A DNA stretch of 64,000 bases from Scytonema millei VB511283 (GCF_000817735.3 NZ_JTJC03000009.1:1-64000), one strand, 5' to 3'. Shown: positions 29,592 through 38,910, counted from the stretch's first letter. Notes: generated by a model not told the origin, from the sequence alone. Translations and numbers: made by a program.

Positions 29592-30773
29592 TTAGATCGA
29601 TCCGGAAACCACGGGTAAAATGACAGTAAATGTGGTTCCTACACCGACTTCACTCTCCACATAAATCTCGCCGCCGCAGGCTTCAATACACTTTTTAGCG
29701 ATCGCCAGTCCTAACCCAGTACCAGGAGTACTACCGACATTGCTAGCGCGGTGAAAGGGTTGAAAAAGCTGTTGTAAATCTGCCTTGGGAATACCAATTC
29801 CCCAATCTTGAATTTGAAAAGTTACTATTTCTGGTTGAGCAATTAAATTAAATTGTACGCTACTGCCTGCGGCAGAATATTTAATTGCATTGCTGAGAAA
29901 ATTAGCTAAAATATGTCGCAGCAGATTTTCATCCCATAATGCTTTTTCTATTTGTCCTTGACAAGTAAAAACTAGAGCGATTTGTTTCTTGGCTGCACTC
30001 AGTTCTAGTGCTGCAATTAGTTCTCGACAAAATTCTTGAATATCTAAATAGGTAGGTTGGCATTGAAGTTGTCCCGCTTCAGCTTTCCCCGCTAGAGAAA
30101 CTTCATCCAACATCTGCGCCATATTTTTAATCGCAGCATTAATATGGTGAAAATGGGTTAATTTTTGTTTCTCAGTTAATTTCTTTTCGCTATTTTGCAG
30201 TAGTCCAGTTGCTAAGAGAATAGTTGTTAGTGGACTGCGAAAATCATGTGACAGCATCGAAACAAATTCCGATTTAAATCGATTCAGTTGCTTAGCTTTG
30301 TCTAACTCAACTGCACTTTCCTGCACCTGAGTTGCTAATGCTTGATTTTTGGCTTGTAAAGCTTCTGCTGCCTGCTTGCGCTCGATCGCATAACATAGCG
30401 ATCGTACCAACAATTTAGCATCGATCTGCCGTTTAACTAAATAGTCTTGCGCCCCTTGTCGCACTGCCTCAATTGCTAATTCGTCATCGTTCATATTCGT
30501 CAGCACGACAATCGGTAAGCTAGGCGCTTGTTGTAGTATTAGGGGTAAAGATGCTAAACCCTGACTATCTGGGAGAGTCAAATCTAGTAAAACTGCATCG
30601 TAGGGTTGTGACGATATTAATCCTCGATCCAGTTCTGCTAAGGCATCTCCCAATCGCTTGACATGTACCAGATGAAAGTGTCTGAGATTGGCTTGCCGCA
30701 AAATCTCTTGTAAAAATCTGGCTTCTGCCAAACTATCTTCAATTAACAAGACTTTTACTAAACTGGCAAGCAT
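29592..30773 (-). CDS. Hybrid sensor kinase: REC-coiled coil-HisKA-HATPase (module B)
   Basis: 393 aa, paralog of 15243-16448. N-terminal receiver (VKVLLIEDSLAEARFL, phospho-Asp in AVLLDLTLPDSQGL, DYLVKRQ), coiled-coil linker (KNQALATQVQESAVELDKAKQ), HisKA with SMLSHDFRSPLTTILLATGLLQ, HATPase with NFLSNAIKYSAAGS, DWGIGIPKADLQ and GTGLGLAIAKKC. Soluble. It lies 198 bases after the Rcp1-like gene; the gap contains CAGTTAT-type repeats. It probably receives the phytochrome signal through phosphotransfer, though the direction cannot be read from sequence. Confidence 0.9.
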   Translation of the reverse strand: MLASLVKVLLIEDSLAEARFLQEILRQANLRHFHLVHVKRLGDALAELDRGLISSQPYDAVLLDLTLPDSQGLASLPLILQQAPSLPIVVLTNMNDDELAIEAVRQGAQDYLVKRQIDAKLLVRSLCYAIERKQAAEALQAKNQALATQVQESAVELDKAKQLNRFKSEFVSMLSHDFRSPLTTILLATGLLQNSEKKLTEKQKLTHFHHINAAIKNMAQMLDEVSLAGKAEAGQLQCQPTYLDIQEFCRELIAALELSAAKKQIALVFTCQGQIEKALWDENLLRHILANFLSNAIKYSAAGSSVQFNLIAQPEIVTFQIQDWGIGIPKADLQQLFQPFHRASNVGSTPGTGLGLAIAKKCIEACGGEIYVESEVGVGTTFTVILPVVSGSI

Positions 30774-30971
30774 AGTTTTCTGGTTTTTCCCCCTCCTTTT
30801 TTACAGTTATCAGTTATCAGTTGTCAGTTGTCAGTTATTAGTTATCAGGGTGTGATAATTGGTAGTTGATAATTGGGAACGCGGTAGTTGCTAGGTCGTA
30901 AGTGGGGTTTGTAAGTCACTGATAACTGGTCAGGAGTCACTGTTCACCGTTCACTGATAACTAATAACTGT

Positions 30972-31421
30972 TCACTGATTCATTGGCAATGTAACGGTAG
31001 AGAGCCAAAACTCTTCAATTCCCTTGACAATTTGAAACAATTGGCTGAGATTGCGAGATTTGGTGATGTAACAATTGACGTGTAAAGCGTAGCTATGGGC
31101 GATATCCTCATCGTTCCGAGAAGTCGTGAGGACGACAACGGGAATGCTTTTGAGTTGAGGATCGGCTTTAATTTCTGCCAAAACTTCTCGCCCGTCTTTT
31201 TTAGGTAAATTGAGATCCAACAAGATTAAATCGGGGCGAGGCGCATTGACGTACTCGCCCTCTTGACGCAAAAATGCGATCGCATTGACTCCATCCCTCA
31301 CTGACATCACTTGATGCGGTACGGAACTGTTTTTCAATGCCTCTTCAATTAAACGGACATCTGCTCTATTGTCCTCTACCAAAAAGATCGTTTTGTGTTT
31401 TGCGTCCGTTTCTCCGCTCAC
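30972..31421 (-). CDS. Rcp1-like single-domain response regulator (module B)
   Basis: 149 aa, GTG start inside the end of the phytochrome gene. One receiver domain: KTIFLVEDNRADVRLIEEAL, phospho-Asp in LILLDLNLPKKDGREVL, Thr in VVVLTTSRNDED and Lys in CYITKSRNL. No output domain, as in Rcp1, the partner of Cph1 in Synechocystis. The overlap with the phytochrome gene is 56 bases, which suggests translational coupling. It is intact, unlike the IS-split paralog at 16577-17943. Confidence 0.93.
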   Translation of the reverse strand: MSGETDAKHKTIFLVEDNRADVRLIEEALKNSSVPHQVMSVRDGVNAIAFLRQEGEYVNAPRPDLILLDLNLPKKDGREVLAEIKADPQLKSIPVVVLTTSRNDEDIAHSYALHVNCYITKSRNLSQLFQIVKGIEEFWLSTVTLPMNQ

Positions 31422-33675
31422 GATCGCGCCCTCCTACGGGTAGCGTAAAATAAAATGTTGCCCCAGCCCCAAGTTGTGACTCTACCCAAATTCGTCCTCG
31501 GTGACACTCGACAATCTTTTTACAGATTGCTAAACCCATTCCCGTACCTGGATATTCGTCTCGTGGGTGCAAGCGTTGGAAAATAACGAAAATGCGATCG
31601 CTAAATTGTGGTTCAATACCCATCCCATTATCTCGTACTGCAAACAACCACTCATCCTCTTCTTGACGCTGTGCCGAGATGTGAATTTCTAACGGTTTGT
31701 CACTGCGGAATTTAATGGCATTACCAATCAAATTTTGAAACAGTTGCATCAATTGGGTGCTATCTGCCATTACAGTCGGTAATGGATCGCGGCTAATTTT
31801 CGACCCACTTTCAGTAATTCTTTGTCTCAAATTACCTAAAGCACGGTCTAATGCAGTGTCAACTTCTGTCAGTTCAAACTCAACTCCCTGCATTTCTACT
31901 TTAGAATACGCCAGCACGTCATCGATCAGGGTTTGCATTAAGCTGACTCCCTCGACAGCAAAATTAATAAATTCCTTCGCGTCTGCGTCAAGTTGTGCTT
32001 GGTAACGCATTTCTAACAATTGGACGTAATTTGCTACCTGATTTAGCGGTTCTTGTAAGTCATGGGAAGCAACGTAAGCAAATTTTTTCAATTCGGCGTT
32101 AGATCTTTCCAAATCAGCGGCTAATTGTGCTAATTCGTCAGCTTGGCGCAGTACGATATTGACAATTGCTTTTCTTAGTTCCAGCGCCGCTTTAATTTCT
32201 ACTTGTTTCCAGGGTAAAGACGTGAGGCTGACTGTTTCTTGCCATAATTGGAAAGATTTGCGCGGACACAATCGCAGTCCATTCTCTTGATTCAATTCGT
32301 AAGCATTATGAGGATCGCCGCCCCAATTCACTGTTTGAATCACTTCGGGACGGAACCATAATACGTAATTGCGCTTAGAAATTGGAATTGCTAATAAACC
32401 ACTAGCAACATGTTTGAATCTTTCCGCATCGGGATAAACTTGCGCTAAAGAATCGGTGTAGAACACTTCTTCTTGAACGTTATTTTTTAGCCACTGGACT
32501 AAGAGATTTAAGTCCTCTGCTGTGGGGGTTTTACCAATTGTCGTGCAAGTATTGCCAAAACAAATTGCTGCACCTTGGGCGTTAGCTAAGTTGAGAAGAT
32601 TTGGTTTGTGTTTAATCAAACCATCAACAAAGTTCTCTTCTTGAGACATATATTCGACTAAAGCTGACTGTACGTATGTCAACTGTCGTCGATAGGCAAA
32701 ATCTTCCGTTTCTTCTCTAGAAGCAATTTCCGAAAAGACCATGCGTCCCAAAAATTCGCACGCTTTGCGTAATTCGTAAGAAACATACATGGGTGTTTGA
32801 TGGTGACAAGCAATTAATCCCCAAAGTTTTTGGTCTTTAATTAACGAGATCGTCAGTGAAGCACCGACACCCATATTATGTAAATACTCAAAATGACAAG
32901 CTGCGGCACTTCTAAGAATGGAATTCGTCAATTCTGTGGGTTCTTTGCTAATTGGATTAATTGCTGGTACGAGGGTTACAGGTTCGCAATGACTATCAGG
33001 AATTAAACGAATCCAATTAGAGGCAAATAATTTCCTCGCTGGTCTAGGAATATCAGATTCAGGAAAGTGTAGCCCCAAATATGGTTCCATGCTATCGAGT
33101 TTTTCTTCAGCAATGACCGAACCATGTCCGTCGTTATCGAATTTATACAACATGACGCGATCGAAGCCAGTCACGTTGCGAACTTCTTGGACGATAATTT
33201 GACAGAATTCTCTGAGATTTGAAGTTTCTTCTAAGCGATTGATAGATGCTCTAGCTAAGTGGTAAAAACTGAGGAAGGGAATATTTTCTTGTGCTATTGC
33301 TGGTTCTAGTTCTAAAATTAGAAATCCTTCTACATTGCGATGAAATATGCCATCAAATACAGAATATTCATCGCCCTTCTTTCGTACCCATAACTTAACG
33401 GGATTGATGATATCGAGATCTTCTGTTGCGGTTAAGCCAGTCTGAATTCTTTCTAACTGAAAAGGATCGATAAATTCTGATAAAGGTCTTTGTAACATGT
33501 GTTCGGCTGCAATTCCGAACGTGGCGATCGCATTACTACTAATTTGTAAAATTGTCAGATCTGGTTCTGCTAAAACAATTAAAATTCCATGCGGTTGAAT
33601 TTGATTAAAAGTATGAATTGCTGGTTCTTTTAAACGGATAATGTCGATACCTTGAGCTTGAAAATCGATGACCAT
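31366..33675 (-). CDS. Cph1-like phytochrome histidine kinase (module B)
   Basis: 769 aa, same order as module A: PAS (NQIQPHGILIVLAEPDL), GAF, PHY, HisKA (VASHDLQEPLNQVANYVQLLEMRYQ) and HATPase (NLIGNAIKFRSDK, DNGMGIEPQFSDR, GTGMGLAICKK). Cys260 in RSAAACHFEYLHNM is the bilin attachment site of Cph1-type phytochromes, and FPESDIPRPAR is present. The biliverdin-type N-terminal cysteine is missing. The HisKA and HATPase parts are more similar to module A than the N-terminal PAS region, as judged by eye. It should sense red/far-red light with phycocyanobilin and phosphorylate the overlapping Rcp1-like protein. Confidence 0.94.
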   Translation of the reverse strand: MVIDFQAQGIDIIRLKEPAIHTFNQIQPHGILIVLAEPDLTILQISSNAIATFGIAAEHMLQRPLSEFIDPFQLERIQTGLTATEDLDIINPVKLWVRKKGDEYSVFDGIFHRNVEGFLILELEPAIAQENIPFLSFYHLARASINRLEETSNLREFCQIIVQEVRNVTGFDRVMLYKFDNDGHGSVIAEEKLDSMEPYLGLHFPESDIPRPARKLFASNWIRLIPDSHCEPVTLVPAINPISKEPTELTNSILRSAAACHFEYLHNMGVGASLTISLIKDQKLWGLIACHHQTPMYVSYELRKACEFLGRMVFSEIASREETEDFAYRRQLTYVQSALVEYMSQEENFVDGLIKHKPNLLNLANAQGAAICFGNTCTTIGKTPTAEDLNLLVQWLKNNVQEEVFYTDSLAQVYPDAERFKHVASGLLAIPISKRNYVLWFRPEVIQTVNWGGDPHNAYELNQENGLRLCPRKSFQLWQETVSLTSLPWKQVEIKAALELRKAIVNIVLRQADELAQLAADLERSNAELKKFAYVASHDLQEPLNQVANYVQLLEMRYQAQLDADAKEFINFAVEGVSLMQTLIDDVLAYSKVEMQGVEFELTEVDTALDRALGNLRQRITESGSKISRDPLPTVMADSTQLMQLFQNLIGNAIKFRSDKPLEIHISAQRQEEDEWLFAVRDNGMGIEPQFSDRIFVIFQRLHPRDEYPGTGMGLAICKKIVECHRGRIWVESQLGAGATFYFTLPVGGRDRERRNGRKTQNDLFGRGQ

Positions 33676-33822
33676 ATTGCTTCTCCTAAGTTGATAGCGG
33701 AAGCAGCAACAGAAATGCGATCGCTCTTTTGATTTTTTGGCGATCGACCGTCTTGGTATTATCTAAATGTCGCTCCCGCGATGTATGAAAAAGTCCTTCT
33801 GCTCTGTCAGTAACGCAAAGCT

Positions 33823-33921
33823 CTTGGAGATCCCCCAACCCCCTTTTTAAGGGGGGCTTTGTTCCCTCTTGTTTGAGGAGACTTTATTCCCCCCTTTTTA
33901 AGGGGGGCTAGGGGGGATCTT
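33823..33921. repeat. C-tract/G-tract element, two copies
   Basis: Two hairpin-capable CCCCCTTTTTAAGGGGGG units, flanked by GATCCCCC and GGGGGGATC. Same family as 27700-27790. Confidence 0.75.
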
Positions 33922-34160
33922 GTCTTAACCGAAAAGTATTAAACTCACCTCTACAATTCAATCTTTATTCTTCAGGGAAGTGTATCATGCTCGGCAAAAC
34001 AAAACTCTGCGCGATCGCGTTTTGTATCTTAATTAATGTGAGCTAATTTTGAAGGATTATAAACTTTTTATAAAAAATTCAATTTAAATAAATTTTTCGT
34101 CACAAATACTTTCGTAATGTAAGGGCGGCTTTACTTATATTTTGGTATGAAAGTCTCCCG

Positions 34161-34190
34161 TGTAGAGATGTTACATGTAACGTCTCTACA
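34161..34190. repeat. 30-bp near-palindrome, first copy
   Basis: Left arm TGTAGAGATGTTACA and right arm TGTAACGTCTCTACA, with one mismatched pair. An identical 30-bp copy lies at 46481-46510. Confidence 0.9.
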
Positions 34191-34270
34191 CGGACAATTG
34201 ATTTCACGATTCATCTAGGATTGCTATATATGGAAATAATTTAATTGTGAATCTATGTAGATAGTAACCT

Positions 34271-35377
34271 TTAGCCACTGGTGAGATATGTATCTACATC
34301 TGGTACGTCTACCCAACTGCGCTGCTGGTGAGAAGCATGGCTGAGATCCATTAACAATTGCGAGTAAACACCTTCGCGAATGGAAGGAATTAGGGATTCT
34401 CCGCTATCAATTCCCTGTACCCATTGATTAACTACGCGAATAAATGGGGCGATGCGTCCGTCTGTATAGGTTTTGTCAAATCCCAATCGCATTGGAATTT
34501 CCAATTCTGCTGGCGGTTGTCCGGCGGAAGCAGCCCAGAGGTGAAAGCCGTGGACGTAATCTTTTTGATTTTGACTGCACAATACTAAAGTACCGCGATC
34601 GCCATACACTTCTACTGAGTGCGTGCGATTGGCATACACTGCCGAACTAATGCTAACTTGGCAAGGCGTACCGTCTGCCAGCTCTAGCATCAGCATACAG
34701 GTGTCATCAGCATCTACTGGCTTCATTTCCCCCGTCAGAGGATCGAGTCGTTGAGGAATGCTAGTACTGAGCTGAGCGCAAAGTTTTTGTACTGCACCAA
34801 ACAACCAATTCATGTAATCGAAAGTATGGGAAGCCAGCGCCCCCAAAGCCCCACCTCCCATATCCTTACGAGAATACCAATTCCAAGGGCGGGAAGCATC
34901 AGCGCGACTGGGAACCAACCAATCAATTTTAATCAGCCGTTTTTCACCCACATAATCTTCCGCTAGTAATTCAGCTAACCTTTGCCATGCAGGGACGAAG
35001 CGATATTCAAAATCTAGGGTAACGACGAGATTATTAGCTTTGGCTATGTGATACAACTCTCGCGCTCCTGTAGCTGAGAGCGCGGTGGGTTTTTCTAATA
35101 ACAGGTGCTTTCCCGCTTGCAGTACTATTTTTGCCATTTCGTAATGTAGAAACGGCGGGGTAGAGATGCTAACGGCTTGAACTTCTGGTAGAGCGACAAT
35201 CTCTTCTAGCGTAGGACTCGCATGGGGGATATTATGAGTTTGAGCGATCGCCTGAGCTTTGTCGCGATCGCGGTGATACACTGCTACAACCTGCGTCCGA
35301 GGATGAGCCTTAAACCCAGGTAAATGAACTTTTTGCCCAAAACCCGTTCCAACTACTGCCACACCAATTGAAGACAT
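34271..35377 (-). CDS. Gfo/Idh/MocA-family NAD(P)-dependent oxidoreductase
   Basis: 368 aa. N-terminal Rossmann fold (VAVVGTGFGQKVHLPGFKAHP, residues about 5-26) and the family LLLEKPTALSATGARELY motif with the catalytic-region Lys (EKP). The C-terminal alpha/beta domain has MGGGALGALASHTFDYMNWLFG with the usual conserved His. Members oxidise or reduce sugars, inositols or related compounds such as biliverdin; the substrate is not indicated. Single gene, flanked by repeats on both sides. Confidence 0.88.
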   Translation of the reverse strand: MSSIGVAVVGTGFGQKVHLPGFKAHPRTQVVAVYHRDRDKAQAIAQTHNIPHASPTLEEIVALPEVQAVSISTPPFLHYEMAKIVLQAGKHLLLEKPTALSATGARELYHIAKANNLVVTLDFEYRFVPAWQRLAELLAEDYVGEKRLIKIDWLVPSRADASRPWNWYSRKDMGGGALGALASHTFDYMNWLFGAVQKLCAQLSTSIPQRLDPLTGEMKPVDADDTCMLMLELADGTPCQVSISSAVYANRTHSVEVYGDRGTLVLCSQNQKDYVHGFHLWAASAGQPPAELEIPMRLGFDKTYTDGRIAPFIRVVNQWVQGIDSGESLIPSIREGVYSQLLMDLSHASHQQRSWVDVPDVDTYLTSG

Positions 35378-35429
35378 AACCCCATCTCATGCCACTGCTT
35401 TTTCTTATTGTGCGACAGATAGGCAGGTA

Positions 35430-35552
35430 ACAGTTATCAGTTGTCAGTTATCAGTTGTCAGTTATCAGTTGTCAGTTATCAGTGATCTGGGAGCAGTTGA
35501 TTTTGACTTTTGACTTTTGACTTCTGACTTTTGACTTTTGACTTTTGACTTA
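35430..35552. repeat. STRR cluster: CAGTTAT and TTTGACT units
   Basis: About six copies of a CAGTTATCAGTTGT-type unit, then several copies of TTGACTT. The block runs straight into the 3' end of the OmpR-type gene and supplies its last codons. Confidence 0.85.
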
Positions 35553-36392
35553 CTAGTGAAACACTTCTGACTTGTGACTTGTGACTTCCGACTTCTCCTT
35601 CGTTTCTTCTAAAGTGGGGTGGTGATTAGCGGTTTGGCGTTGGAAAACGTCTGCTGGCTGCACGTTGTTAGCTTTGAGAATTTCCGCGTTGAAACGATAT
35701 CCTACATTACGCACAGTTTGAATTAAGCTTGGTTGTCGCGGATCGATTTCGACTTTTTTCCGCAATGACAAGACGTGAGTATCGATAGTACGGGGATTAT
35801 CTATAGCATCGGGCCAAGCGCGCCGCAGTAATTCGGAGCGGCTGAGGGGTAAACCTCCAGCTTGAGCCAAGACGTAAAGTAAACTAAATTCTTGAGGCGT
35901 GAGGTCGATGTATTCACCTTTGAAGTAAACGCGACGCTGGACTAGATCTATTTGCAAAGTGCCGTAGTCCAAGTAAGCTGGTGCGGCTGGCGTGCGTTGA
36001 CGGCGAATCAGCGCTTCGATTCGCGCTAAAAATTCCTGCATCCCAAAGGGTTTGCACAAGTAATCGTCTGCTCCTGCTTTTAAGCCAGTGACAATATCCG
36101 CTTCGGTGTTGCGGGCAGATAGCATCAGAATCAGTGGTTGCTGCTGTTGCTGTAGCCAACGGCAAAACTCTGTCCCGTCACCATCAGCTAATTCAGCATC
36201 GAGAATTACCAGTGTAGGCTGGCGCGTTAAAAATACGTCTCGCGCTTGATAGAGACTAGCTGCTTGATATACTCGATAGCCTACCTGTTGTAAGTGCCAA
36301 CTGAGTAGCGATCGCAGATGTGGGTTGCCCTCTACAATTTCTATACAAACCGAGGTCACAGGTGCAAGATTCCTTTTATACGTGACTCTCAA
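35553..36392 (-). CDS. OmpR/PhoB-type response regulator, atypical receiver
   Basis: 279 aa. Receiver (residues about 15-130) followed by a winged-helix DNA-binding domain (about 145-240; DLTPQEFSLLYVLAQ, LLRRAW, TIDTHVLSLRKKVE, LIQTVRNVGYRF). The phospho-acceptor Asp is present (LVILDAELADGDG) as is the Lys (DYLCKPFG), but the acidic pair that binds Mg2+ is replaced: the first strand reads CIEIVEGNPHL. This may weaken phosphorylation. NblR, the cyanobacterial nutrient-stress regulator, is one candidate by general resemblance; I am not sure. The last ~14 residues (KSEVTSHKSEV) are encoded by GACTTGTGACTT-type repeats. Confidence 0.87.
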   Translation of the reverse strand: MRVTYKRNLAPVTSVCIEIVEGNPHLRSLLSWHLQQVGYRVYQAASLYQARDVFLTRQPTLVILDAELADGDGTEFCRWLQQQQQPLILMLSARNTEADIVTGLKAGADDYLCKPFGMQEFLARIEALIRRQRTPAAPAYLDYGTLQIDLVQRRVYFKGEYIDLTPQEFSLLYVLAQAGGLPLSRSELLRRAWPDAIDNPRTIDTHVLSLRKKVEIDPRQPSLIQTVRNVGYRFNAEILKANNVQPADVFQRQTANHHPTLEETKEKSEVTSHKSEVFH

Positions 36393-36887
36393 GGTATCAA
36401 AGCCTGTGTCAAGCTTTTGTAACAGCTGCTACCTCAGTATCAACTCTCTGGCAGTCTTGACGAGCGAACAGACATCAGTTAATATGTTTTTCTAAAAATA
36501 AACTTAAAAAAACTTAATATTCTGAGACTCGATCGATAGCTCAAGCATCTAACTGCGAATTGGTCAAGACCGCCACATGGGAAAAATCGCCCTAGAGATA
36601 CAAACTTTTTGGTATTAATTTAGTCTATGATGAAATAAATGAGACAAAAATTATATACAGTACAGTCATTGTTCGACTATTAGTTAGTATAGAGGACTGA
36701 AGATAAAATCGACTTGCTAAAACTGAATACACTCTTACTAAGAAGAAATTCATAATTTCTATGTCGCTCGTTCAGCGATCGCTGCTTGAAAAACTCAGCT
36801 TAGAGAAGACAACTTAAAAGTTCCATCCTGGTAAATCCCTTTAAGAAACACATTTTCAAGGCACAATCGATCCCTTCATCTTGCGCT
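36393..36887. other. Divergent promoter region
   Basis: About 0.5 kb between the OmpR-type regulator (minus) and the small conserved gene at 36888 (plus). AT-rich, no coding frame, no RNA gene recognised, no tandem repeats. Confidence 0.5.
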
Positions 36888-37139
36888 ATGTTACAAGATA
36901 CTCAAACAATTCGCCACTATCAAAAACTGACCGATGCCCTGGTCGAAATGTGGCAAAGAGGCTATCGCACGGACGATTTACGTTTGTATTTAGACGGCTA
37001 TCTCGCAGCCATGAGGCATTCCAACATCCTCGAACCCTATCTAATTCATCGTTTGGAGGAAGAAGCAACCCGCTTTCTATACGATCCGTATAACTTTGAA
37101 ATGCCGGTTCAGCCAGAACCAGAATCAGACTACTATTAA
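36888..37139 (+). CDS. Small conserved cyanobacterial protein (DUF6761-like)
   Basis: 83 aa, acidic C-terminus (PVQPEPESDYY). The sequence IRHYQKLTDALVEMWQRGYRTDDLRLYLDGYLAAMRHSNILEPYLIHRLEEEA matches my memory of a protein found almost only in cyanobacteria and annotated as DUF6761; function unknown. Mostly helical. Single gene, transcribed away from the OmpR-type regulator. Confidence 0.8.
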   Translation: MLQDTQTIRHYQKLTDALVEMWQRGYRTDDLRLYLDGYLAAMRHSNILEPYLIHRLEEEATRFLYDPYNFEMPVQPEPESDYY

Positions 37140-37322
37140 GTTATTCTAGATTGGATCGAAATAGGATTCAGTGGAAAATCAAATCAAAATTTTGAATTTT
37201 GAATTAAATTGGGCTTCTTCCGAGCGGGAAAGGTCAAGCTTGAACTGGTCAATTATTGATGCTGATGCTTAAAATTGGCTAAAAATTGCCAACAATTAAA
37301 AATCAACTTTGTAGCAAATGAA

Positions 37323-37348
37323 TAGGGGCATACAACTGTACGCCCCTA
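37323..37348. repeat. Dispersed palindrome (degenerate copy)
   Basis: Arms TAGGGGCATACA / TGTACGCCCCTA; a diverged member of the 28-bp palindrome family, between convergent genes. Confidence 0.7.
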
Positions 37349-37376
37349 TATGCATTTCTATCCAAATCGTTAATTG

Positions 37377-37700
37377 TTAAGAAGCAAGCGCGACTTCTAC
37401 CATCTGTTGTAGCTCGCCACTTTGGTACATTTCAATCAGAATATCAGAGCCGCCCACAAATTGACCGTTAACATAAACTTGAGGAATGGTGGGCCAATTG
37501 GAATATTCTTTAATTCCTTGTCGGATGTCATAGTCTGCTAAAACGTCAACAGTCTCGAAGGGAACTCCCAGAGTGTTAAGAATTTGCACGACATTGTTAG
37601 AAAAACCACACTGGGGCATCAACTTATTGCCCTTCATAAAAACCAAGATTTTGTTTTGTTGAACGAGATTATCGAGTCGCTCTTTCAATTCTGGAGTCAT
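37377..37700 (-). CDS. grxD: Monothiol glutaredoxin, CGFS type (Grx4/GrxD family)
   Basis: 107 aa. The active-site CGFS starts at Cys31 ([11 protein letters not shown]). Other marks: [28 protein letters not shown]. These proteins bind a [2Fe-2S] cluster with glutathione and pass it on or sense iron, usually with BolA. The bolA-like gene lies 65 bases upstream on the same strand, so the functional pair is probably an operon. Confidence 0.95.
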   Translation of the reverse strand: MTPELKERLDNLVQQNKILVFMKGNKLMPQCGFSNNVVQILNTLGVPFETVDVLADYDIRQGIKEYSNWPTIPQVYVNGQFVGGSDILIEMYQSGELQQMVEVALAS

Positions 37701-37765
37701 AGCTGTTATTCCTAGTCTTGAGGATGAGGTATTAGCGCTACCGTGGAATTATGGGAGAAGCCAGC

Positions 37766-38026
37766 TTACACCACTTGGCTGGCAGCTTGCCAAGCTTGGG
37801 GTGTGTAAGTCCTTAGTGCTAGGGCATGGATAGCTTCTGATGACATTGCTTGGTTGAGGGAGCTGTAGACGAGTTGGTGCTGTTGTACTCGTCCCTTACC
37901 TTCAAACTGGGAAGAAACGACTACTACTTGGTAATGATCTCCACCCCCAGTCAAGTCTTGTACTTGAACTTGGGCATCTGGCATCGCTACCTTAATCATT
38001 TCCTCAACTTGCTGAGGACTAATCAT
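37766..38026 (-). CDS. bolA: BolA-family protein
   Basis: 86 aa. BolA fold markers: [35 protein letters not shown] and the [15 protein letters not shown] segment with the conserved His. BolA proteins form complexes with CGFS glutaredoxins around a shared [2Fe-2S] cluster. It is upstream of the glutaredoxin gene on the same strand, which supports the same partnership here. Confidence 0.93.
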   Translation of the reverse strand: MISPQQVEEMIKVAMPDAQVQVQDLTGGGDHYQVVVVSSQFEGKGRVQQHQLVYSSLNQAMSSEAIHALALRTYTPQAWQAASQVV

Positions 38027-38098
38027 TTCAATTCCTAAATTGCTGAACTCTTTTCTAATTTAACTATTTCTGAGGATAGATGAGCGATCGCTCCTTCG

Positions 38099-38755
38099 CT
38101 ACTGTTTTGGTGTAGATTGTTCGGGAGGCTTAGCTTCACTCCGTTGCGGCGCATTACCAGTATCGCCAGTACGAGGAAAAGGCGCGTCAACAAATCCTAA
38201 CTCAAATAGCTGTTGATAGGCTTTTTTGCCCAAATCTCTAGTTGGGTTTTGACTGTTAACAATCTGAACCAGCAGCGGTACGGCAAGTTCTGGCTTGTTT
38301 TGCGCTCGATGTACCAATGCCAGTTGGTAAGTCGCGTCATCGCGCATTTGGGCAGTATCCAATGCTTTCTTGCGCTGGCTGTCGGCAACGCGATTGTCAA
38401 TACCTTGAAAGTTCCCAGCTAGCTGTTGGTAGAAATTAGACATTTGATTGAAAACTTGACGCGCCTCCTGCAACTTTTTCACCGCTGTGTCGTAGTTTTG
38501 AGAGGAGATAGCGCTGCTAGCCTCCGACATCAGCCGTTGACCTCCAGCCACGCTCAAAACGCTATTATTCTGGGCAGAAGGTTGAATGATGTTAGGATTT
38601 TTTGGATCTATAGGTTGAGCTTGGTTAGGAGTTGCTGGTGCTGGCGGCGTTTGCGCCTGGACGTAAGTTGGGGATAGCAAAGTCATAGCTGCGATCGCCG
38701 AAAATAATGTTATGCAGCTATGGTAAAGGAAGCGTTGAGTTCCAGCAGAAATCAT
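38099..38755 (-). CDS. Exported hypothetical protein with helical repeat
   Basis: 218 aa. The N-terminus is a signal peptide (hydrophobic residues about 11-30; likely cut after VQA near residue 34), followed by a Pro/Ala/Gln-rich linker. Residues about 75-180 are helical and TPR-like (AISSQNYDTAVKKLQEARQVFNQM; YQLALVHRAQNKPELAVPLLVQIV). The tail is rich in Pro, Glu and Lys. Probably periplasmic, possibly a scaffold; I do not recognise a named family. It is upstream of bolA-grxD on the same strand with a 72-base gap. Confidence 0.75.
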   Translation of the reverse strand: MISAGTQRFLYHSCITLFSAIAAMTLLSPTYVQAQTPPAPATPNQAQPIDPKNPNIIQPSAQNNSVLSVAGGQRLMSEASSAISSQNYDTAVKKLQEARQVFNQMSNFYQQLAGNFQGIDNRVADSQRKKALDTAQMRDDATYQLALVHRAQNKPELAVPLLVQIVNSQNPTRDLGKKAYQQLFELGFVDAPFPRTGDTGNAPQRSEAKPPEQSTPKQ

Positions 38756-38815
38756 GGCTTAATTCCGTGCGCTAAAAAACACAAGACCGATTTTGAACTT
38801 CGGGTATCTTATCAG

Positions 38816-38910
38816 TTATCGGGGAGCAGGGAGCAGGGAGCAGGGAGCAGGGGAGAGTTTAGATATATTTCGCTTTTCTTCTGAACTTTTGACTTTTGAC
38901 TTTTGAGTTT
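38816..38910. repeat. STRR: GGGAGCA and TTTTGAC units
   Basis: Four copies of GGGAGCA at about 38821-38852 and three of ACTTTTG at about 38884-38905, in the spacer between the acyltransferase and the exported protein. Confidence 0.8.

Larger units (their letters stand above)
33676..34270. other. Intergenic region with two repeat families
   Basis: Contains the CCCCCTTTTTAAGGGGGG element twice (33823-33921), an AT-rich stretch (34030-34130) and a 30-bp near-palindrome (34161-34190). No coding frame was recognised. Confidence 0.7.
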
